64,000 nucleotides of DNA from Sinohyriopsis cumingii (GCA_028554795.2 CM068832.1:84115049-84179048), one strand, 5' to 3'; positions 1 through 25,266 are shown, numbered from the stretch's first letter. A program made the numbers and translations. The notes: generated from the sequence alone by a model not told the origin.

Positions 1-1536
1 ATATGCTGACTGGATTTCTACCGCAAACCCGCAAGTATAATTTTCTGCGAAATCCATGTGACATATGGCATGTGTTGTCGGCAGTATGTCTTTCAAACGT
101 CTTGACTGACCGTATTGTTCTTTGACTCTGTGAATATGTTTCCTAAATTCTGTCAGTTCTGATCTCAAAAGTGCAACAAAGTCTGTCTTACTTTTCTCCA
201 CTGATACTATTTGCATTCTTTTAAAGAACTTTCCGTTTTTCTCAACGTTTACCCTCTTCCATTCTGAAAACTTGATCTTTTCTTCGCTGATACTTTCTAT
301 TCCTTCGACGATTTCTTCGTCTGACCTTTGCTCAACGTAAACATCTGGCTTTTCGGAGGTCGGAATGCCCAAACTTTTAAGTGCCTTTAACTTTAAAACC
401 ATGTTTTGGTGTCGTTGACATAAACATGTCTTTCTGTTGCTAAATTTGACAACGCTAATATGTTTAGGTCTCATTCTTCTAAATGTTGTCAAGCTTATCT
501 TTGTGTCGCTGTTTTCCGCTAAAAACTTTCTGTGCAAGTTATAAATATAATCATTCAATGTTCTTTTCTGTTGGTGTTCGTCTCCTCTATTGGCATCTTT
601 CTTCCCTGGCAGACATGTGCTGTTATCATCCCTCTCCATAAACAGCCTAACTCTTGTCCTCATTGATTGTCGTTCAGCATTAAGTCGCTGTTTTTTAATG
701 CTCTTTCCTACCCTTGCTTTAAGCAACTGTTTTCTATGTACTCCAAGACTTCGGCTAATCTGCCTGCCCATTCTGTATCGGTGAATAAGTTTACCACATA
801 TAACTCCCAATGTTGTTCTTATTTTAGCTTTTCCTTTCAATCTCTGTGCTGCCTCTTCAGTGTCTCCAACTAAACAATTTTGAAAAAGGAGTTTTTGTCG
901 TACTTTCTTTCTTGATCTTGGAGTCATATTGAGTTGATTTACTTCCGTAATAGCTCGACTTTTCGGTGTGGTAGTACTAGGAACACCTGTTTCAGTGTCA
1001 GTACTTGGTTGTGGAGTTCTAATTGTATCTACACGTGATGAAGATTTATTGAGTTTTCTATTCAATCGTTGTACTTTCTTTCTAAGTGTAGCATTTCTTG
1101 TGTTTAGTGTCTTAACTTTCATGTCTAAAGTCTTTATCTTCTTGTTTGCTCTTGATAGAGATTTATTTGTTCTCCTTTTACGCTTCTTTTCGTTGAAATT
1201 CATTTTGACAAAAAAAGGCTGTCCAGGGGTTGATGTGCTTGGTACTTCCCTATCTGTTGTTGAGTCACATGGTCCAGGTTCTTCGTTAGATCTCATTTCT
1301 GTTTCGTTCTGACCTTGCTGGCGGTGCTGTGTGCTTTTTTTCCCTTGACGATGTTTTCGCATGCATTGTCGTATCTTCTTCCGTCTTTTAGACAATGATC
1401 GATCAGAAAGTTCTGTTGTTGGTACATAATATCGTTTCACTCTTTGTACCTCCCTTTTTAGGTATTCTTCGCCTTCTTTTTCCTTTTTCCTCTCTCTGTA
1501 TCTTTTTTGCCGTTCAGCATTGCTCATTCTAGTCAT
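1..1536 (-). CDS. Partial transposase-like ORF, 5' part, open at left edge
   Basis: Reading the minus strand from the ATG at 1536-1534, the frame stays open for 512 codons to the first base of the window, so the gene continues off the edge. The N-terminus is strongly basic and begins MTRMSNAERQKRYRERKKEK. A Ser/Thr/Pro linker follows, then a basic coiled-coil stretch (about residues 125-165), and near the edge the motif MDFAENYTCGFAVEIQSAY. Basic R/K-Q-R-Y-R-E-R starts and D-F-x-E-N-Y...QSA motifs recur in multi-copy, transposon-associated proteins of aquatic invertebrates; the Asp could be a catalytic DDE residue, but that is inference and I cannot name the superfamily. No frameshift is visible. 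Plus-strand ORFs over this interval are shadows. A cluster of 14-bp repeats lies just upstream of the start. Confidence 0.6.
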   Translation of the reverse strand, partial: MTRMSNAERQKRYRERKKEKEGEEYLKREVQRVKRYYVPTTELSDRSLSKRRKKIRQCMRKHRQGKKSTQHRQQGQNETEMRSNEEPGPCDSTTDREVPSTSTPGQPFFVKMNFNEKKRKRRTNKSLSRANKKIKTLDMKVKTLNTRNATLRKKVQRLNRKLNKSSSRVDTIRTPQPSTDTETGVPSTTTPKSRAITEVNQLNMTPRSRKKVRQKLLFQNCLVGDTEEAAQRLKGKAKIRTTLGVICGKLIHRYRMGRQISRSLGVHRKQLLKARVGKSIKKQRLNAERQSMRTRVRLFMERDDNSTCLPGKKDANRGDEHQQKRTLNDYIYNLHRKFLAENSDTKISLTTFRRMRPKHISVVKFSNRKTCLCQRHQNMVLKLKALKSLGIPTSEKPDVYVEQRSDEEIVEGIESISEEKIKFSEWKRVNVEKNGKFFKRMQIVSVEKSKTDFVALLRSELTEFRKHIHRVKEQYGQSRRLKDILPTTHAICHMDFAENYTCGFAVEIQSAY

Positions 1537-1579
1537 CTCCTCAAAGCAGTTAACGAAATATGCAAATCATTAGATGTTG

Positions 1580-2305
1580 GTGAATTACGTTACACAATAG
1601 TGAATTACGTTACACTAAACTGTGTGCCTTCACGTGACGTAAATACAAATGGAATCAATATTCCATGTTCACAGTTCTTCGGTATATTATATATTTTGTC
1701 GTTTTATAATGATTTTCGCTGACAATTGATGTTATATACTAAGTGTTCTTCTTGTTAAATAAATGTGTACTTACGAGTGATGGTAATGTTTACGCCAGAA
1801 AATGTTTTAAATGTCTCCCGCTTGGCAACTTCCGTTTTTCAATAAACGCCCGTATGTTAGGCGGTGTCAGAAAATAATGTTTCCAGGTAATTTGTTCCTA
1901 GGAAATAGTTTTAAACCATGTTTACTGAATATACCGTAACGTAATTCACCGCAACGTAATTCACGGACATAAGCATTTTCAAATATATGAGAAATGTTAC
2001 AACAGCTAAAAGCAATGTTTATATGGCAATTATGGTTAACATAAGTGTGTTTATAACTCACAGTGTTTGACGCATATACCATATACTTATTATGAGGTAG
2101 GTACCGTAACGTAATTCACAATTAAATGCAAAAAATTAAAAATTGAAATCAAAGACTGGTTTTTAGGACAAAATTATTCCTACACCTTTAAATCATGATT
2201 TATAAATATTTCGAAGCATTATTGTACATATTTGTTCTGGTACCATTACTGTATTAATCAAATATGTTTGCAATACGGCTATCATAAAATTGTAACGTAA
2301 TTCAC
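1580..2305. repeat. Cluster of 14-bp repeats GTAACGTAATTCAC in two orientations
   Basis: The motif GTGAATTACGTTAC occurs at 1580-1593 and 1600-1613. Its reverse complement GTAACGTAATTCAC occurs at 1936-1949, 2106-2119 and 2292-2305, with a one-base variant at 1951-1964. The two left copies face the four right ones. Such subterminal repeats are typical transposase-binding sites of DNA transposons. Their position just upstream of the minus-strand transposase-like ORF supports that reading, but I could not fix terminal inverted repeats or a target duplication. Confidence 0.65.
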
Positions 2306-2689
2306 AGCATTTTATGGGACACAAATAATTTGTTGTTTTTTTTAAATTCCAAATATACTGACATAAAAACAGAGTGTTTTTATCAAAATTCAGACAATTC
2401 TCTATCATAGAAGACTTATTTCACTTATTTATTTCGCTACAAATTTTCTTGCCATGTAAATAAATTTAGTACCCCAAAATTTGTGACACAATGGTTTTTA
2501 CTGTGTAGGCTTCAAAATGAGTCCGTGTTGACCAATAAATGAGTCAAACAGAATGTTATTGTTATTTTTTCAACTCGTTATTGCCTAGGGGTTAACTTAA
2601 AAGTCAAATTCCCATCAAAAATATACTATTGGTCATCAAAAAAACGTCTGTGACCCCGATATTTGTAATTGGCGCACTTTAACTGACTT

Positions 2690-3075
2690 TGAATGAATAA
2701 GCCATAGAATGACAGTCTACAATGAAATGTGTTGATATTGGAGACTTAATCCTGGTACTGATCGATAAATGCATTTAAAATTCCTATCATGTCAAGACGT
2801 AACATGCTTGTTTTGCATATATATGCAGTGAGATGAAGTGAAACTTCGATTGGTTATTGTACTAATTAAAAACAAATTCCTGTTTGAAACAAATAAATGC
2901 ATTATTCCTGTTTACCTTTAGAAATTGTGATCACTTTCAATTAGCACGTTAATGGCGGATGTAAAACTGCCGGATAAACTGAAAACAAATGTATAATCAA
3001 CTCCAATGCACAGAAAGTCGCATATGTCTTCTAATCTGCACAAACATAGTTATGATAGACGTCATGTGAAAAAAT
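2690..3075 (+). repeat. Duplicated block, first copy (partner 31985-32500)
   Basis: It shares long near-identical runs with 31985-32500. One example is the stretch around ACAGTCTACAATGAAATGTG; another is the stretch around CTCCAATGCACAGAAA. The second copy carries a (TA)n insertion. The pair is part of the large duplication that also includes the membrane-protein gene. Confidence 0.75.
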
Positions 3076-3105
3076 CAAGATATGTGTGTATGTGTGTGTG
3101 TGTTT

Positions 3106-3136
3106 GAGAGAGAGAGAGAGAGAGGGGGGGGGGGGA
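3106..3136. repeat. (GA)n plus poly-G microsatellite
   Basis: A run of GA dinucleotides followed by about eleven G, next to a GT-rich tract. Confidence 0.9.
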
Positions 3137-3536
3137 GATAGAAGGCGACTAATATAAGGTCTTATATCTAGCAAATATATGTGAAATTAGGTCAAGCACT
3201 TAAAAGTGAAAGTTTGTGAGTGTGGGATGTTAATATTGAATAAGATGGATTCTTTCCTATGAATCCCAATAGTGAAGACGGTTTTACCTAAACTTCACTC
3301 GGTGATTACTGAAGACATTATGTATGTCTAAGGTACACAGATGCTAAACAATATGGTTATGTGCATCAACATTGCATAAAGTCATACGTATTAGTGTATT
3401 TCATAAAAGTGATAGGTCACTCCTTTCCTAATTTCACAATATAAACTTTATTTTCGGGTGGGTGGGAGAATTTAAACATACACGATAAGGTCAATACGTA
3501 TAAGGAGCTTACGGAATATTTTTCTAACTTCATTAT

Positions 3537-3775
3537 ATGAAACCCATTTTTGCATCATCGTCATATATTGTATGTGTTAAATTGTCATATATTGCGTTTT
3601 GTGAATTGTCGCATTTTGTATGTGATACATTTTTACAACGTGCATATTTTGAATTGACACATGTTGCACATTTTAAATTTCCCATTTCGCACGTGTTCAA
3701 CTTTCACCTCGTGTATTTGATAAAACTGTTATATCGTACGTGCGTTAAAATATTATATTTTACATGTGTCAGACT
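3537..3775. repeat. Degenerate tandem repeat, unit about 25-28 bp
   Basis: Variants of TTGTCATATATTGTATGTG recur with changes through the interval (GTCATATATTG, GTCGCATTTTG, CGTGCATATTTTG and similar). The 130-residue ORF across it reads repeat sequence and has no coding support. Confidence 0.45.
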
Positions 3776-6700
3776 GGCCACTAGTCGCCACACTTTAACT
3801 GTAAAAACTAGGCCAGTGAGCTCCACAATTATATTGAGAAACTCGAGGCCACCGGTCATAATCATGCCTCTAACCTCTTTATGCATCTCCCTGCCCATAC
3901 TATCCATACTCACTTCTCCAAAGAGATAAATGATAAAGCGTTCGCACCTATCCCCAATATTGATATAAATAAAGGACCAGCTCCAGATTTAATTTTAAAG
4001 TTGCGTAAAACAGATAAATCAATTATGGGAGTATATATTTTGGAGTTAGATTAATAATATCAATAATTTCAAATAAAAACGTTCAGTGTGTGTGAATAAT
4101 AATTTTAGATTTAATAAGGCTCTGAAAGCATGACACAACAAAATATATCTACAGAAATGTACTTTAATTTGCAATGGTTATAACGTAAACCATCATTATG
4201 ATTAGAGATACCTCTACGAGAAGAATTATTTTCGCTGATTCAACATCTAGTGTAAACATGCAGGCCTATTAACAATATGTTGATATGAATAAAGTTAAAC
4301 AGTTAATTTTATCAAGACAAATCATGGGGACCAGTGAGACCGAGTTGTCGAATGTGCTCGCAATCGCACGTTACAGGCTCTCAGTTCGGGCTTGGCATGT
4401 ACCAGTCTCTTACATTGCTTCGACGGTTTTTACCTGGAGTTTCCTTTGTTCTTACTCATACAATTTTTTCTTCTGGCCGCTATATATAACCTTTCGCTGA
4501 AGAATGAACTAAAGCTCAAAACACAAGAAACAACAAAAACAAATTATTATGCCCCATGATGTAGCAACGGATGGTCTTTGCCGCTAATTATCAGTATAAA
4601 GTAACACAACATAAAGAAACAGCTTAATACACATCTTCGTACGAGTACTCAGCAGACTAACATGATAAGGAATCGTGTGTTTAAATCAGGGTATTGTACC
4701 ATATATGACATGTAATTTTGGTTACCAAGTACATAACGTAAGAAAAGAAAATATATTATGAAGTGTGAATATCGCTACGAGTCTATGGTCATAAAAAGAA
4801 GGTCCAGAAATAAGCAAACCCAACTATTTTTGCAAACTTAAATAATTTCAATATAATAATTATAAAACGAAAATATAGGAGTGACTTAGTGTATTATTAA
4901 TTTAATCCAAAATAATAATTGTTTTAGTTAAACCCAAGTCTTAAAGAATCGAATGCTTAGAAAGAATTTCAGATCCTCTTCTACACCGGTCTGCCATCAG
5001 TCCTGGTGTATCAAATTAGAATGGACCAGAAACCCTATAAATACTTAACAGTAGTCTCAGTGTCCAATTAACACTTTGTAATTCCAGTGAATTATCTTTT
5101 AAAAAATTCCTCTGAAATAATATCTAAACACAACTTTAAATACGTCCAACGACTGTTGCTACAGCAATAACAAATTAGAAATAAGACCTTCCAAACATGT
5201 AATCAGCTCCACGTGCTTATATACAAATATAAAGGGTAAAGGTGCATTTGGTTAATACCAGCTACATGACACATTGCAAATATCCATCAACATAAGTAAA
5301 CACACAAGCCTAACCTATCTAATGGAAGGTTACTTACTTCCTCTCGGAACCTACCGGACCCACTAGTCAAGGAGATATTGAATAAAAGTTGTCAGCATAT
5401 TTTACTTTTAACATTAGTATTAATAATCGTAAACAGCACTGTCAACAACTGTTTATAGATCCTACGCAATGCACATGAGTAAATATTATTTTATAACCAG
5501 GTATAAATAATAACTATATAATATCTTGACTATAGATGGTCATTAAAATGTAACGTCATGAATAAAACATGTGCATAATAACTTAAAAAGATTTACAAAA
5601 GTTAATATAAAAATAATTTAAATTCCCACACGAACTGAACTTTGTATTCATTCGAAAGGGACGTTATAAGGTGATGAACTGTAAAGGATCATGCAACCGT
5701 AAATTGCGTAAAATCACAACAAAACAAGTAGTGTGGAACGCTTATGACAAGCGATATTTGCTTGAGAACATGCATTTATTACATTAAGGACAAGCCGCAT
5801 GAACAAGGTGCACCTCACCTCCGTTGTTACAACAAAACATACTACCTCATTTCATGAAATAGGGACAATTGAAAGGCTAGCTTCTTCAATTGTTTCAGAT
5901 TAATAATAATTTTTAATTTAATACTTTTTAATTTAATTGTATCTGCAATAGCAATAAAGCAAGTCGTTTCTAAATTATCAAATCTGCCATAGCATCTTAC
6001 AACAAACAATTTTCCGGTTAGCAGTAATGGTATAAATATTCTACCATTTTATCTGCTTTACAAGTGTAATCTAAACACTTTGGAAGAGTGCTATGGCGCA
6101 GTGGATAAATAGGGGAAGCCTAAGAAGTTCATTACTCATTGCTTGAAAAATATTCAATTTTTGAAACCTCGGGGTGGGTCGAACTGCACTCTAGTCATGG
6201 AGTGCACATGACAAATTGTTTATAAAACTTCTGGTAAATGGTGGCAGACGAGATCGATATTAAATCAATCACTTCTATTTCATGCACGTTGTTTTCATGA
6301 CATTTACATATTGTTAAATTACCAAGCAAAACTAATGAGAAAACACACGTGTCCTATATCTTAGCCAGTGTCATAATCTATCATAACATTCTTATTTCCT
6401 TTGCAAATAAATATATAATGTTTCTAATAATCTAAGATTTTAGCACATAAAGGTATGGCCTACAGTGATGGAAAGGTAGAATGAAATGGTAAAGGGAAAC
6501 GACGGTGATGATGAGAACGTAATAAAGACATTAAATCTTGTTCTAAGTGACACAATTTACATAACATCACATTACTTCTTACATGAATATTTTGAACGAT
6601 TTTCACAGCCAACGTATTTGTAAACACCGTATAATATGAACAATTTAGTTCCTTTAAAAATAAGTACCAATGCACCTTGACAAATGATATCATCAACAGA

Positions 6701-7857
6701 AGCAGAAGTAGCAATAACTACTGGGAAAAAAAACAGTTAGTGTTACAAATATATGTGATATTATTAGACCAAATTATCTTGTTGTTGATACTTATATAAT
6801 CATAAAACACAACTATTTTGAATTATGTTGTGAACTATTAGTCAGGGCACTTTTCTATTATTTTCTTTAACGAAACTCATAATATTCATACCTAGCCAAA
6901 CCACCCAATCATTTGTGGGAGCGATTCGATATACATATTTTAAACTTTCTTATGCGAAAAAGGCAGAAATATATCTTAAGCATATGATCATGTCTTCATA
7001 TTTGCCTCGTTTTCAGTGACATCCAGCATTTTTAGGAATTGTTATTGCTACAAGGTATGAAAACAATTCATTATGTTGTGTTAGACTTTTATTTTACCAT
7101 GACACTTGCATGTGCATAATTAGTATTAGTCCAGTTATGATTCGCATATTGCATACCCCTTCTTTAGGAGAGTTAAACAAACGCACAAACATTCATATTA
7201 TCAGGATTACAAATATATAAATTATTTTAATAGATGATGCTGCTTCTGTTAATGACAATCGTATTAAACATGGTTTCAGTGTTGGGTTGTTTATGAAAGC
7301 ATGCATCAAACGTTCCATTAAACATTAAAATTACTCACATTTTATAATGGGAAACACATGCTCTGTTCTGCAGGTGCTGTCTCACAGAGTTATGTATCGG
7401 ATCAAGAATAGTTTTGGACCAAAACTCTTACGCTAATGAGAGTTGACTGTGTATGTTAATGATACTAATCTATATACAATTGTATACATGTATGCATGTA
7501 TAAACAGGCATTGGTATATAAACAAAATAATATACAACACAAAAATGCATACATTCAATAGTTGTGTTGATCACTTGTTTGGCCTCTAACGTGATTTAAA
7601 ATTAACTAATATGATTACTTCAGGAGGAACAATATCTTCTAACTGGAAATCTTGAGTTTAAAGTGTCCATAAGTTGAATATGGAAACGGTAGTATAGCCT
7701 CAAACGCTGAAAGGTAAGAGGCCATAGTAACGCTACATTCGAACTTATAGTTTTAAAATGTAAGGTTAATTATAATGTTATTAACATTACGGCATATCAC
7801 ATACTCTATCCAAATGACTGTTAGAAGTGACTAATACCTAGTCATCTACAAGCAATT

Positions 7858-8260
7858 ACCACACATTATAACATCAACACGCCATGTATAGTGACCAACA
7901 ACCATTTCTCTTCTAACGAACAGACAACAATGTACCATCAACCCGCCTCGTGCAGCGACCCAAACAGCAACGTCTACTATTCCACTCACCACAGTATATC
8001 ACCACGCCGTGTTTAGCAACCAGGCCTGGTCACCTACCTTCTTGAACCCCACATTGTAATACTAACACGCCGACTGTAGTGATAAATATCCCGATTTCCA
8101 TTTTCCAACCCACTAAATTATATCCGTATGCAGTGAATAATACACAGTTTTCTATTATCCAGTTCACCGCTCAATAAATTGTACACCCGTGTGTACTGAT
8201 CAATACCCGGTTCACTAATAAATATCCAGTACACCAAAATATACAATAAAAGCACCGTAT
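7858..8260. repeat. Degenerate minisatellite, unit about 65-70 bp
   Basis: Repeated phrases ending in an 'acacgccgtgta-tagtgacca-taccc' theme recur about six times with heavy divergence. One unit is still recognisable at about 32550-32625, left of the Polinton, which places the Polinton in the equivalent position of the second duplicon. Confidence 0.5.
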
Positions 8261-9919
8261 AATGTGAGCGAATCCCGGTCGCCTACTACTCTTATGTGTA
8301 ACACAATCGAACTGTAACATATAAGAAAATGCCAAGGGTGATAAAGGTTCATAGTCAGTTAGCAGCTGTCTTAATTTCCTGACTACCAAACGATTGACTA
8401 AATGTATCTGTACATATAGGCATTTTATTAAATTCGATAAAATGTTGTGTTGCTAATTTTAAAAATTAAAATACATATTGTGTTCTAACTTTTGTATCAC
8501 CACAATCAAACTGATAAACAAAGGATCTAAGTAAGAAACATTTTCAATTTAAGGTAATTAAACGTAACCACCTTATAGAACAATACTTTGATATCTCATT
8601 GTCAATTTGACATAATTAAAGATAGATATTGTATACAATAATTTTAATATGTGCATGAAGATGATGCGCATTCAGTCATCTTCAACCAGTCATGCATTTG
8701 GTGACACTAGTATAAGTGCCACATATTTGTTGGTTTTATTTCTATTTCGTAAATGATGATAGATGTTTCATTCACAATCCACATTTTTGTAGCAAATTAA
8801 TAAGTGTTCCACATTAATTTTTTAAAAAATAAAAGAAAATTCGATTTGCCTTAAAACACTTGTCCTAGGATTTGGTAACGTTAATAATACAATTTAGATA
8901 ACACCATTTATTTTTTGACAACAGTTTTCCCAGATAATTATATTTTCCACGATTTTATTCCCCTAACAGTTTTTGTACATCTTGAATTTTGTTTTCAAAA
9001 TTCATATCTACAATGTCGTTTGTATTTAAACTTGACTTAACTCCTCATATGGAAAATTTGAAATCAAATTAAATTCTACATATGTACACACCTATGTCAA
9101 TGAACTCTGTAATGCCCCCGTTTCAAACTTTTATTTTCTTTTTATTCACCATTTGTCTCGACATTTATGGAAAAGCGTCTGACGTTTTTACTGAGGCATA
9201 CAAAGACTTCTCCGATCCATCATAAGCATATTGAGCCAGTTTATTTTTATATCCATTGATGAATATGCTTTTAATAGTATTCTGTTTCCTAACCATGATT
9301 GCTAAAATCTTTGCTACTAATAATAACAATTTTGCTTGAATTACTAATATAATCATATATATTAAAATTATTTATTGCAAACTATTTATTTTCCTAATCA
9401 ATAGTTTCTATCTTCCTCCCCTCTTCAATTTCATCTTCCTCTTGCTTTTCTTCTGGTTTCAATGATTTACTAAGATAGATGTATTACATGTATGTATGAT
9501 GTATCTATGTGTATATTACATAGAATGTTTATTTTATTTCTCTTATGAAATTAATTCATCTCAATTTAATGATTTGATACACGTATTTTGGAATTAATAT
9601 ATATATTTCATACATTTGTATGCAATACAGTATACATACATTAAACAGAAATACCATTATATATATTAAAAGCTGATATATCTGACACAATATACACACC
9701 TTCGAACTGCAAAGTCATCGTATAATGTTTATCTGAAGACTATTATCTGACAGCCATATAGTACGTCTAACACCTGTATACGGGTAGCGTTTATTCGTAA
9801 GATTGCACAAACTTGATAAGTTATCTTTCCAGCCTACGCAAAGACACGCGCTTACTGTCATTCTAACCACGTGTCCTCCATTGATTGAGTTATTGATACC
9901 AACTGGGTATTTGTGAAAT

Positions 9920-21740
<11,821 letters not shown>

Positions 21741-22378
21741 GACTGGGCCATATATGCGTACCCTAGGAAAGACGGCAAGTTGAGAAAAGATTCAGATGAT
21801 GCAGAAATAACGTTATACACCCTAGATCACCTGACTACGGATCCTGATGAAGACAACGTGTCCAATGCAAGGCTAAGGGGACAAATTAATGAGACATCAG
21901 AGGGTTATTATGACACAACATATTCCTCATGTAGGTCGTTGGAAGATGGGACTTCACAGAATATATATGACACTACCAACCCCAAGTGTCAAGACATTTA
22001 GCGTCTATAAATATATGTTTGTAATCAATATACATCATTTGGTTCTATCTTGCGGCCATTATAATACTTGACGAATCACGCGACAGATAATGGAAATCAG
22101 AAAAGCGTTCAAAACAAGCCAATATTTATTAACATATATTATTTCTAATTTTAAAATACGCTTTAAAAGTGTTTTACCACTATGTTTTGCATGGATGCCA
22201 ATCATAAAATAGTATCATACCAGTCAAACGTTGAAAACAACAACAATCCCATTTTTTATATATAACAAATGTCTTATTTGTTTTCTGTAAAGAAAAATGT
22301 TAGATCCAACCCATATAGTTCCTTCTCTATCTCCATCATTCACAAATGCTATATTCTCATTCCAAATAATCAAAATAT

Positions 22379-22650
22379 CACTTGAAAACGCAACCAGATA
22401 TCACTTCCAAATGCTACCATATATCAAGTACAACTGCTACCAGATATCACTTTCAAATGCTACCGTATATCAATTACAACTGCTACCAGATATCACTTTC
22501 AAATGCTACCGTATGTCAATTACAACTGCTACCAGATATCACTTTCAAATTCTACCAAATATCACTTAACAATGTTACCATATATCAATAAGAAATGCTA
22601 CCAGATATCAATTACAAATGCTACATTCATATTTTCAATGTACCAGATAT
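22379..22650. repeat. Minisatellite, 23-24 bp unit in 47-bp higher-order pairs
   Basis: Alternating units GCTACCAGATATCACTTTCA and GCTACCGTATATCAATTACA repeat about eleven times. The left part is most homogeneous, so the newest amplification is there. Confidence 0.85.
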
Positions 22651-22709
22651 CTATAATAACCAAAGTCTGAGAGCGGTGTCCACATATGCATTGTATATTC
22701 AAGTTTTAA

Positions 22710-22726
22710 AGATCATCATCATCATC

Positions 22727-22760
<34 letters not shown>
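22710..22760. repeat. (ATC)n microsatellite
   Basis: A near-perfect ATC trinucleotide run of about 50 bp. Confidence 0.9.
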
Positions 22761-22764
<4 letters not shown>

Positions 22765-23015
22765 TAATAGCAGCTCTATCATCGTCTTCTTTTTTATATT
22801 GAAAGATGAAAGCAACATATTCGAATTCGATGAGCGTGTATTAGTTTTAACACGTAAATAAATTATTTCAATAACAAGCGTATCCTAAATGAAAAAGTAA
22901 GTAAAACTGATACAAAGAATCTTGTTTCTCTCTGAATATATTATGTGTTCCAGGCACACATGTTTGTCATTATTTGTTTCGCTTAATGATGCAAAATACT
23001 TGCACAAGCACACAC

Positions 23016-23150
<135 letters not shown>

Positions 23151-23239
23151 AGGATGTGCACAAACAGTATTATCTTAGACAATGACACATGCAGACATAC
23201 ATACATACATACATACATACATACATACTGTGCGATATA

Positions 23240-23450
23240 AGGCGCTCGTCCCTTTCTATTACTGCCATTTCACATCTGAGCGCATGCGCTCGGATTCAGT
23301 CAATGTGATCATGTGAGGAAGCTTGCCAGTAGCTTCCCATTGGGCCCTGATTCTTATCTGGGCTTACCCCCTGTTTTCCTTAAACAGATTTCATGGCCAC
23401 CATGTATAGCCTATACCGTGCTGAAAACTGGAATTAAACCCACAAAGACA
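23240..23450 (+). mobile_element. Diverged SINE (AAGCTTGCCAGTAGCTTC family)
   Basis: It shares AAGCTTGCCAGTAGCTTC, then a pyrimidine-rich core, the phrase ATGTATAGCCTAT and a terminal GCTGAAAA..GG.(A/G)TTAAAC, with the better copies at 54110-54345 and 60215-60450. Confidence 0.6.
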
Positions 23451-23508
23451 CGCACCACATTTATTTGTGAGCATGTATCTCTAGTGATGTCCACACATAA
23501 ATGTTTTG

Positions 23509-23512
<4 letters not shown>

Positions 23513-23551
<39 letters not shown>
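23513..23551. repeat. (GA)n microsatellite
   Basis: About 39 bp of pure GA repeat. Confidence 0.95.
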
Positions 23552-23554
<3 letters not shown>

Positions 23555-24711
23555 CATAAGACTGAAAAATACATTTAAGAAGGAACAAATAGTTTTTGGT
23601 TTTTAATTGTACGCTCAAGTTAGGTGAAATTTTATAATCCTCTATCTTAATTTTAAAAAGTACTATTACATGCAGGGGCTATTTGCTTGACCGGGTGGTA
23701 TCAAACCCTGGCGCGATTTGGCTAGAAGTCATACGCTCACCCCTAATTTCCAAAGACTTCCATATATTCAATACATAAATTGTACTCTAATCAATAAAAA
23801 CGACAAATAACACCACTTTCCAATTGTCTATAAGGTGCACATTAGCTTGGTTTCTCTTTATCACCTTTCCGTACCGTCAGAAGTTCACGCCGTAGACATT
23901 TGTTGGGTTTAATCAATATAAATAAAAAGTGCTTAATGGACTATACTATTATTTTGGGACTATTGTGAATAATTAAATGGAATTCTGGACAACGCCATTT
24001 TGACACGTCATGACTGTTGGCGGGCCCATTTATTCGTGAATCTGAAATATATTTTAAAATTTTCATTCTTTCGAACTTTAATATAGTTTTTTATGATTAT
24101 TTTGTATAACTTCATAATGCTGTAAGTTCCTTTTAAATTGTCATTTTATAACATGTATAATTAACTTGTTTGTTAAGGTTTACAAAACTTGCTTTTCTAT
24201 TTTCTGTTTCGAAGTATATGACCATAGAATCGTAACAAAGGACATGAAAATCTCCCCCCAATGCCTTCATTTATCTCCCTCTTTCTCTGATTTAGCAAAT
24301 TATATTTTTGTTCTAATAATGCTACGGACGGTGTGGTGGGGTTATACAAATTCACAAACATTTAGTTTCCAGGCAGCTTGCCTTTCGAGTGGCATTTAGT
24401 ATATGGACATGTTATAATACCGTGCACTCCATCTTAAATATCTCTTGTGCGGTTTTGCACCATACTTCAGTATATGAATATACAATCTTATACAACTATT
24501 CTTCAAGTATCATTTTAGATAACTTCCTGTATTTTCTTCACATTGAATATGAAATACATTAGGTTCCTTGGTACGAAGGGATAAAATAGTTGAATCCTCA
24601 GTTTGTCATACATTACCAAGATTGTTGTGGGTAAAGAAACAAAATTGCTGTCGGTAAATATATTACTAAAAACATAACAAACACAGCGAGAATATATGCC
24701 ATCGCCGATCA

Positions 24712-24900
24712 TTTGGTGTTGTTGTTGTTATAGGGTTTAACGCCATTTTCTCAGCACAAGATAGGCTATACATGGCGGCCAGTCTTAATGGTGCAAACGC
24801 ATGGCCGACTTAATTAGGGTCCATTTACGAGCCTTATGGATTAGCATGGAGCATATTAGAACTGTCTCAGAGTGGTCCAGCTACAGGCCTGCAATTTACT
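24712..24900 (-). mobile_element. SINE fragment, minus strand
   Basis: The 5' part reads GGGTTTAACGCCATTTTCTC and ATACATGGCGGCCA. These are reverse complements of the tail of the SINE copies at 54 and 60 kb. Confidence 0.55.
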
Positions 24901-25033
24901 TTTGTGTTATGGTCCGCGCTTATACAAAATGCATTCCATTATTATAGTATAATTACTCTGATACATTTAATTTGTATGTACTCTGAAAGATGGTCTAACT
25001 TATCAGGGTATACACACACACACACACACACAC

Positions 25034-25035
<2 letters not shown>

Positions 25036-25101
<66 letters not shown>
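25036..25101. repeat. (TA)n preceded by (CA)n
   Basis: A CA run at 25011-25035, then about 66 bp of TA. Confidence 0.95.
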
Positions 25102-25104
<3 letters not shown>

Positions 25105-25266
25105 TTTTGTTTATTACCATTGACAGTATTTTATCTTGCACTGCTTGACATTTATCTACTTCTAAAGGTCATTCCATTCTATGAATAAACCAATGGACAA
25201 AAACAACATGCAATGCTACATCTCCTCCGTGTCACTGCTGTTTGTACACATCTGTCATATGTGGCT

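Larger units (their letters stand above)
2306..7857. other. Intergenic AT-rich DNA, no supported gene
   Basis: Only short ORFs without recognisable content. It contains a (GA)n/G-run microsatellite (about 3106-3136) and a degenerate array (3537-3775). A block at about 2690-3075 is repeated at 31.98-32.5 kb, beside the later Polinton insertion. A weak tRNA-like sequence (box A-like TGGCGCAGTGG at about 6089) may be an old SINE. Confidence 0.5.

Noticed and set aside
590..1312. Plus-strand ORFs at 590-784, 667-873 and 968-1312
   Set aside because: They are antisense shadows of the long minus-strand ORF, which has the coherent protein sequence.
3537..3929. 130-aa ORF
   Set aside because: It runs through a degenerate tandem repeat and has no recognisable domain.
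9165..9356. Minus-strand ORF shared with 52169-52363 (conserved SIFINGYKNKLAQ peptide)
   Set aside because: The nucleotide sequence is just as conserved outside the frame because the whole region is a segmental duplication, so this is no evidence of coding.
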